Positions 58,796 to 64,000 of a stretch of DNA of 64,000 bases are shown here, in pieces. The stretch covers positions 5,864,501-5,928,500 of the forward strand of contig JABWDB010000014.1 of assembly GCA_019614645.1 (NCBI GenBank), read 5' to 3'. Positions within the stretch are counted from its first letter, which is position 1. Each line of letters starts with the position of its first letter. Under the pieces are notes generated by a model. That model made no database searches. It worked only from the letters and a program-made list of their open reading frames with translations, and was not told where the DNA came from. The position numbers were made by a program, and so were the translations under genes. This DNA comes from Stratiolaelaps scimitus. Taxonomy: Eukaryota > Arthropoda > Arachnida > Mesostigmata > Laelapidae.

Positions 58796-61256
58796 GATGT
58801 GGATTTGATATTATTTTCCAGCGACGAGCAGGCGGACGCCTCTGTTACCGTGAGCCTCCCAGAATACAACTAAATCCACATCGCATTACGCCATTGGAAA
58901 TGCCCAACGACCATGGCCGTACTTCTTTTGTTTTTCGGCAAATCGATACTCAGCCGTGTCTGCGGCCGGGTTCGAGTTGGTCACACACTGTATAGCAGCG
59001 AGAAATTTAGAAGTGAGGGAGAGTGATGGTGATGTTGCTGTGTGATGTTTGGCTCAGCCGGTCCTGGCCAAGCGAGTCCACCTCGTGTACTCTGTCCCCC
59101 GGCGGTGTGTTGATCTTTGGGCTTACCTCCCTGCTCACCACACAGCAGCACCTAAATCAAACGAACCGCTCACACTGACGTCCTTAGTGAAGCTCAGTTC
59201 GATGAGGAGCTCAGCCGTAGCCGTCGTCGTTGTTGTTGCTGCTGCTGCTGTGGTTGTTGTCGTTGGCGGCGGTACCTTCGTTCGGGAAAGTGAGCGATCC
59301 TTCAACAGCGCGCGAGTGCCAAGGTAAACACAGCTAATTGACGCATCCAGTAAACACTTAAATACTTTGGACTTCCCCAAGAGTGCGGCCGGGCGAAGAG
59401 AGACAGAGAGAGAGAGACACAGCACAGTTGAAGAAGCACTGATAGCATATCGTATGCGAACAATTTCGTTTACGCCACCAGAGGACTTCGCTCCCCTGTA
59501 GCGTCTGTTTGACACTTGTGTATTGGAGAATACTGCCAGAGATCATAGCAACTCATCGCTGAGAGACGAGGTGGACCATGCGGGCTGTGTTGCAGATTAT
59601 TATTACTGGCCGTCAACACCCATATGGGTTATATGGGTTTACTGTTACGAGTAGGTGATAGGTGTAGCGTTGGCTGTGTCGTAACGCAACGAATATTGAG
59701 ACCCTTCTTAGTAGCAGATGGGCTCGTATCTAGGGGGGATTCAAGCGATTCAAGTCAATTATGCACTTTTAGGATTTGACGCTACGGTGCTTTTCGTTGC
59801 TCAGAGTGCATACAATTTCATTGTAGGCCGCACCAATAATGTTTATGGATGTTACTATACACAACTCCGCCGATCGGTGAATTTGATTTTTTGTCGGGCG
59901 TAGCCTAATGATTGACTCTGATATTGCGCCTCGTCGAACTCAGCATGGCGTAAATATATTCACGTTTTGCGCAGGAATTGCATCGTCTGAGGGTAATATA
60001 TCTATAGTTACAAAAGTACATCATTAGAACTTGCCTCATGGGACCGAAAGTTAGGGTTCATTAGCATTGGCAAATAGCTGTTAGATCTCGTGTATCGTTT
60101 AGAACTACAGGTGCATTGAAGGAAGTTGAGTTGTCGCAATTTGGTGTGTGGCAAATGTATGGATTATATATAAGAGTGTCGGGACTCATTGTCGAGCCGA
60201 AATAGGTCTGCTCATCCCGGATCGCTGCTCCGGCCGTGTAGCTTCGAGGCGGAGCACCAAGTCAATCAGATAATCGTCGTCTGTTATCTCGTTACCGCTG
60301 ACATGCGAGTCGATCTGGATCAGATGCTGTACATCGTAGGAAGCAGTGGCGACAATCTTGTCGGTTTACTTATCTCGAACCTGGTTCAAATTCGCCCCGA
60401 ACTCAACACGAAATATTGGAGACGATTTTAGAAACGTCAAGTACCTGCCGTTGTTTTTAGAAGATGCATTTTCATGAGACGAATGAGTTAACCAAAGATA
60501 ACGTCTCTCGAACCAGCAGCACTTAGGTCTATAGCCACAGATTCGGCTATCGTCAAATTTCCCGGTACGATGGAACCATTATGGAGATCAATTGAACGGC
60601 ACTCGGAAATGTGTATTCAAATCTACACGAGTACATCATATGAGTACACTGTATAATCTACAGTAAATCGAAGCCGGAAATTATGTCTCAATTTCTCTCG
60701 CCGTCATACTTCCGGCCATTATTTAACAATAAAATTTCTGAGTGCGTCGAAATAAAATAACAATTAGTAATTAGCCACGACAAAAAAGTATGCTCATCTG
60801 CTTCAATATACCGTCATTTTCGTTACTGTTGTACACCCTACCCCGCAATACGCTTGCCCAATCAGGCATGTGCCTTCCAAATGTCTCAGTAAACATCCTT
60901 GCCATCAGGCCGATGGGCACTTCTATTCGAAGGTTAAATTTGATGATATCATATATTTCGTTTTTCGGAGCTCAGAAACAGCTTCCCTCTGAGACTCCAG
61001 GCCTTTTGCGCAGCTCCAGCAGTGTTCTACGAGATCTCCGCGCGATCTGTTGCAACGAAACTCGCCGGATAATGGAGATATTGTTGGATCAAGCCAGCGT
61101 AACCTGGAGCCGAGGAGAGCTCTCTCACCGCCCTAGGCTATTCTCCAATTAAGAAGTTAATGGCTGCTTCTTCGTTGCCACTACCCTTGCACCCTGTTTC
61201 ACACAATCGATGCTGTTGTTGTTGCTGCTGCTGCTGCTCTGGCGCCTGCTAGCCAG

Positions 61257-61415
61257 CTAATATCACGAAGCTCACGGCTCCTGGACCCGCGTGTCGCCTG
61301 GTTTGACGAGAAGAGCCAATTCAACGGACACATATACAATACACAGGACTCGACCCACCCCCGATCACCTTCACCTTCGCGTGCCCCTATTTACGTGGGC
61401 CAGCTCGCGCTCTAG
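61257..61415 (+). CDS. Candidate terminal exon, unidentified gene
   Basis: After a CAG acceptor at 61254-61256, preceded by a long GCT/GTT run, a 52-codon frame begins LISRSSRLLDPRVAWFDEKS, continues QFNGHIYNTQDSTHP and ends YVGQLAL before TAG (61413-61415). Balanced composition with aromatic and acidic residues contrasts with the Arg/Thr/Pro-rich overlapping frames, so this looks like the true coding frame. The frame is actually open from 61158. Upstream exons and function are unknown. Confidence 0.35.
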   Translation, partial: LISRSSRLLDPRVAWFDEKSQFNGHIYNTQDSTHPRSPSPSRAPIYVGQLAL

Positions 61416-62850
61416 CATAGAGCTAGGTGGCTCCGGCGACCCTCAGGGGCCGAAGTGGTGTACACTCCCGGAGGCGCGGACGGCGCTGCCGCACCAGAGT
61501 TTGGGAGCCTGGCTTTCAGGGACGGTGCGGAGTGTGTGTGTGTTTAGGAAGCCGACTCGGGCGGGAATCGGAAGGTGGACAACGACGCTGGGACCAGTGT
61601 GATAAGCTGATAATGAGATTATGCAGATGATGAGCCTATTGCGGTATGGGTGTTGTCCTTCTCCGAGAGCGCGGGGGCAAGACTAACGCTCCACTGGTAG
61701 TTGATTGGAAGGCATTGATCGACCACTGGCGACCGGCCGGTTTGGTGCACTTCTAGCTTCAACGATTTCTCCAAATGAGACGGTGGAGAGCACTGTGACT
61801 TTAGCTCGACATACTGATGCCGCTGGAGCATCTCAGCGCTCGAAGGCTCTGTCCTCAGCGAACGTCGTCGCTGATTGGCTCACTCTGCTAATCTCTCTCT
61901 ATGTATCTCTCTACATATAGTATCTAAAATTTGTCGTCAATGACAACAATTTACAGGATGGGCCGGTGTTCATCCTGTGTTACTTTCGCTTATTTAAATA
62001 GGTAGTATGAGTTAGGCTGGGCTTGGCCTGCTAGCGAAGGCGAGCTTCTGAACTTGCTGGTCAGTAAACCTGTGCGATCATCATGGCGGATGATAGTGAT
62101 GGCGACAGCAGTGTCCAGGGGGGATCGAGTTACGATGGATACCCGTAGAGATCGAGGAGGATAGAATTGCGATACGGAGCGTTGCAGAGGTGAGCAAGTC
62201 ACTTCCGCAGGCGATACAGGGTGATACATAATTCATGCTATCACTACACTACGATAATACTACTACGACTCGTGTAATGAACGGCGATTTGCATTCGTAG
62301 TGAAAGTCTACAGGGTGTCTACATGTACGCGATATGTACACGAATGTATAACTGGTTACGCAGTAGTTCTACCTGAAAGCGACACCATTGCGCGTTGAAG
62401 CGGCGTGCACCCTCAGCTGATTACATCATAATCAGTACATACTTCCTGGCAGTGGCGGAACTAACAGACGACGCGGGAAGAACAGTGATCCATCATACCG
62501 GTTTTTGTTCCTGTAAACTCCACTACGTAGAAACTAGGCTATATCTGATGGGAGGGTGCTTAATGGCGCGCTCTTACGCTGAGGAAACGCCGCCCACGGC
62601 GGGTCGTCGTGGTTAAACCTCTGGTAGCATTGATTGGCTCAGCAACAACACTAAATTGATTAGTGGGGCGTTGCTACCCCCAAGCTGAGTGCTATTGAAT
62701 ACGGTGAAACAGAGTGTATTAGAAATTTCAGTTGATCTCATCATAAAGCGCAAACAAATCCGCAATTTAATGCGACCTCATAGAATAGTGTCAAATGCAA
62801 GCAAACTGTTGACATATCTTATAGATGATCATCTTCGAATGTTTTTTTTA

Positions 62851-62884
62851 TCTTATCTGTACTCCCAACGGAGTACAGATAAGA
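62851..62884. repeat. Perfect 15-bp inverted repeat with 4-nt loop
   Basis: TCTTATCTGTACTCC and its exact complement flank CAAC. Same compact architecture as 30341-30396. Confidence 0.93.
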
Positions 62885-63100
62885 TTCATCATGTGACATT
62901 TCGGCCTCGTAACGAGAACTACGCATTTTAAGTTACACCATATGTGTCCTCCCCGGTATCAGGCGGACGCTGGCTATCGCCGACTTCGCATAAAGAAGCC
63001 AAATCACTATTTTAGTAGAGGAATAGCGACAACGTAGCCGGACTTGGCTAATTTGTAAGACATTTTTCAAATCGAAATCGGTAGTCCTTATCCGAAAGAA

Positions 63101-63400
63101 TCACTCGAGAATATAGCTAAGAAAGCTCATATCAGGCGGCACCGCTGACACGAGGGAGTCGTCCGCGCTATCGAACTGGTCAAAAATATTGAAGTTAGAA
63201 AACATGCCCGTGTCCGTAGGCTGTAGCGACAATAGCGCACGATGTGTCGAGCTGACGAGGAAACCGACGCTCAATTGATCTCGATGAAAATAGGCGCCAT
63301 TGCAATATCGAATGTAGTATAAGCGTTGTTTGAAGTACTGGCGTCGATGCTGCCTCCGGTGGCCTTCAGTGGCAAATGTCAACAGCCTACTGTATCACAA
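63101..63400 (-). CDS. Candidate terminal exon, unidentified gene
   Basis: On the minus strand, after AG (63393-63392 or 63389-63388), a frame of about 95 codons runs to TGA at 63103-63101. It is basic at first (GHRRQHRRQYFKQRLYYIRY) and acidic-hydrophobic at the end (FSNFNIFDQFDSADDSLVS, then PPDMSFLSYILE). This bipartite, low-repeat composition is coding-like and resembles a DNA-binding or basic region followed by an acidic tail, but I recognise no family. Upstream exons would lie beyond 63.4 kb. Confidence 0.35.
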
Positions 63401-63666
63401 AGCATTTCTTCCAAAAACATTTTTCAGGTCTTCGCGGCCGCTCATTAATATCTGCGCTTCGGTGTAACGTGTATAGGTATCGGCGACCATCAACGTATAA
63501 GTCAGAAGATAATGTTTAGGTTCGATGAAGACAACTGCCCGAACTGCTGTTGCTAAATGTGTCATTATTACATCGCAGTATTGTGATACGCTCTATATGG
63601 GCAAGCCATGTTGACTGCAGGAGCACAAATAGAGTTACTGTGACAGATGTTTCAACAAGTATCTTT

Positions 63667-63711
<45 letters not shown>
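63667..63711. repeat. (TA)n microsatellite
   Basis: More than 20 TA dinucleotides with one interruption (TACATA) near the start. Confidence 0.95.
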
Positions 63712-63714
<3 letters not shown>

Positions 63715-64000
63715 AAAAATTTTCAAATCAATCAGAAGACGGTTAGTCCATAGTGTACATGCCGTTCGCGCGTGGTCCCTAGTCTCTAGCTCTCCAGCGA
63801 TCAAGTCTTTCAGCGCATGAGATAAGTAGGTTGGTCCGCCGACAGTTGTAACAGCGACTTGTTTTGTTAAGTGAACTTCATGTGGATGAAGTCAAATCGA
63901 GGACGGCGAGGCACAGTATGTACTTCACTCGCATGCGCGAGTGTTTAGTGTCAGACGACCTTCTGGCGGTACGATACAGCCCGACTCGCTCGGAGTAGAA

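Larger units (their letters stand above)
49833..64000. other. 14-kb region with repeats and unassigned exon-like stretches
   Basis: No gene can be named. It contains long (TA)n at 55413-55446, 58601-58628, 58753-58791 and 63667-63711, CT runs at 51600-51620 and 57000-57020, GCT triplet runs near 56515, 56760, 59235 and 61215, a tRNA-like sequence at 52382, a retroposon stub at 54453-54521, hairpins, and the candidate exons listed separately. Long frames such as 51069-51422 and 59135-59515 are low-complexity or Arg/Ser-rich and not called. Confidence 0.5.

Noticed and set aside
60189..60431. Plus-strand frame with protein-like composition (VDLDQMLYIVGSSGDNL)
   Set aside because: It looks coding, but it begins and ends without splice signals and has no recognised family; it could be a decayed exon. 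Not called.

Overview
The window is nuclear DNA from an animal, most likely an arthropod. The genes are split by GT-AG introns of about 160 bp to 11 kb. (TA)n, (CT)n and (ATT)n microsatellites are dense, and short retroposons lie between genes. The protein matches (Girdin/Daple, cysteine-string protein, RpS19, RNF220, ECHS1) are all metazoan. Arthropod-like features of the cysteine-string protein, the intron sizes and the abundant TA repeats make a mite or tick (Parasitiformes, Varroa-like) my best guess. That guess is inference from memory and was not tested.

Layout. From 1 to 4288 on + are the last eight exons of a Girdin/Daple (CCDC88) homologue, ending in the PDZ ligand GCV. From 4.3 to 9.9 kb there is no gene I can support. 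At 9970-11104 on + is a three-exon gene for a small secreted protein I do not recognise, with a TATA box upstream. From 11.1 to 18.5 kb is repeat-rich and gene-poor. From 18501 to 36469 on - is the cysteine-string protein gene (Csp/DNAJC5). Its 26-nt first coding exon is separated from the rest by an 11.4 kb intron, and it has a likely 42-residue cassette exon with a GC donor. RpS19 (38151-39992, +) is divergent from Csp. RNF220 (42330-45736, -, 5' exons not found) is convergent with RpS19 and divergent from ECHS1 (48009-49492, +).

The last 14 kb (49.8-64 kb) has no gene I can name. It holds several exon-like stretches with good splice sites or protein-like composition: 55112-55196 joined to 57695-57809, 61257-61415, and 63101-63382 on -. 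At least one or two further genes may be present.

The genes do not form a pathway: they cover Wnt/trafficking scaffolding, synaptic vesicle chaperoning, translation, ubiquitin ligation and mitochondrial beta-oxidation. The most unusual DNA-level features are compact near-perfect palindromes (21067-21133, 30341-30396, 62851-62884, 54181-54206, 18117-18150), several tied to (TA)n; a 41-bp retroposon stub with 14-bp target-site duplications (54453-54521); a dispersed tRNA-headed SINE-like family; and a degenerate tandem array at about 29.8-31.2 kb. I found no CRISPR array, bacterial-type element or complete transposon.
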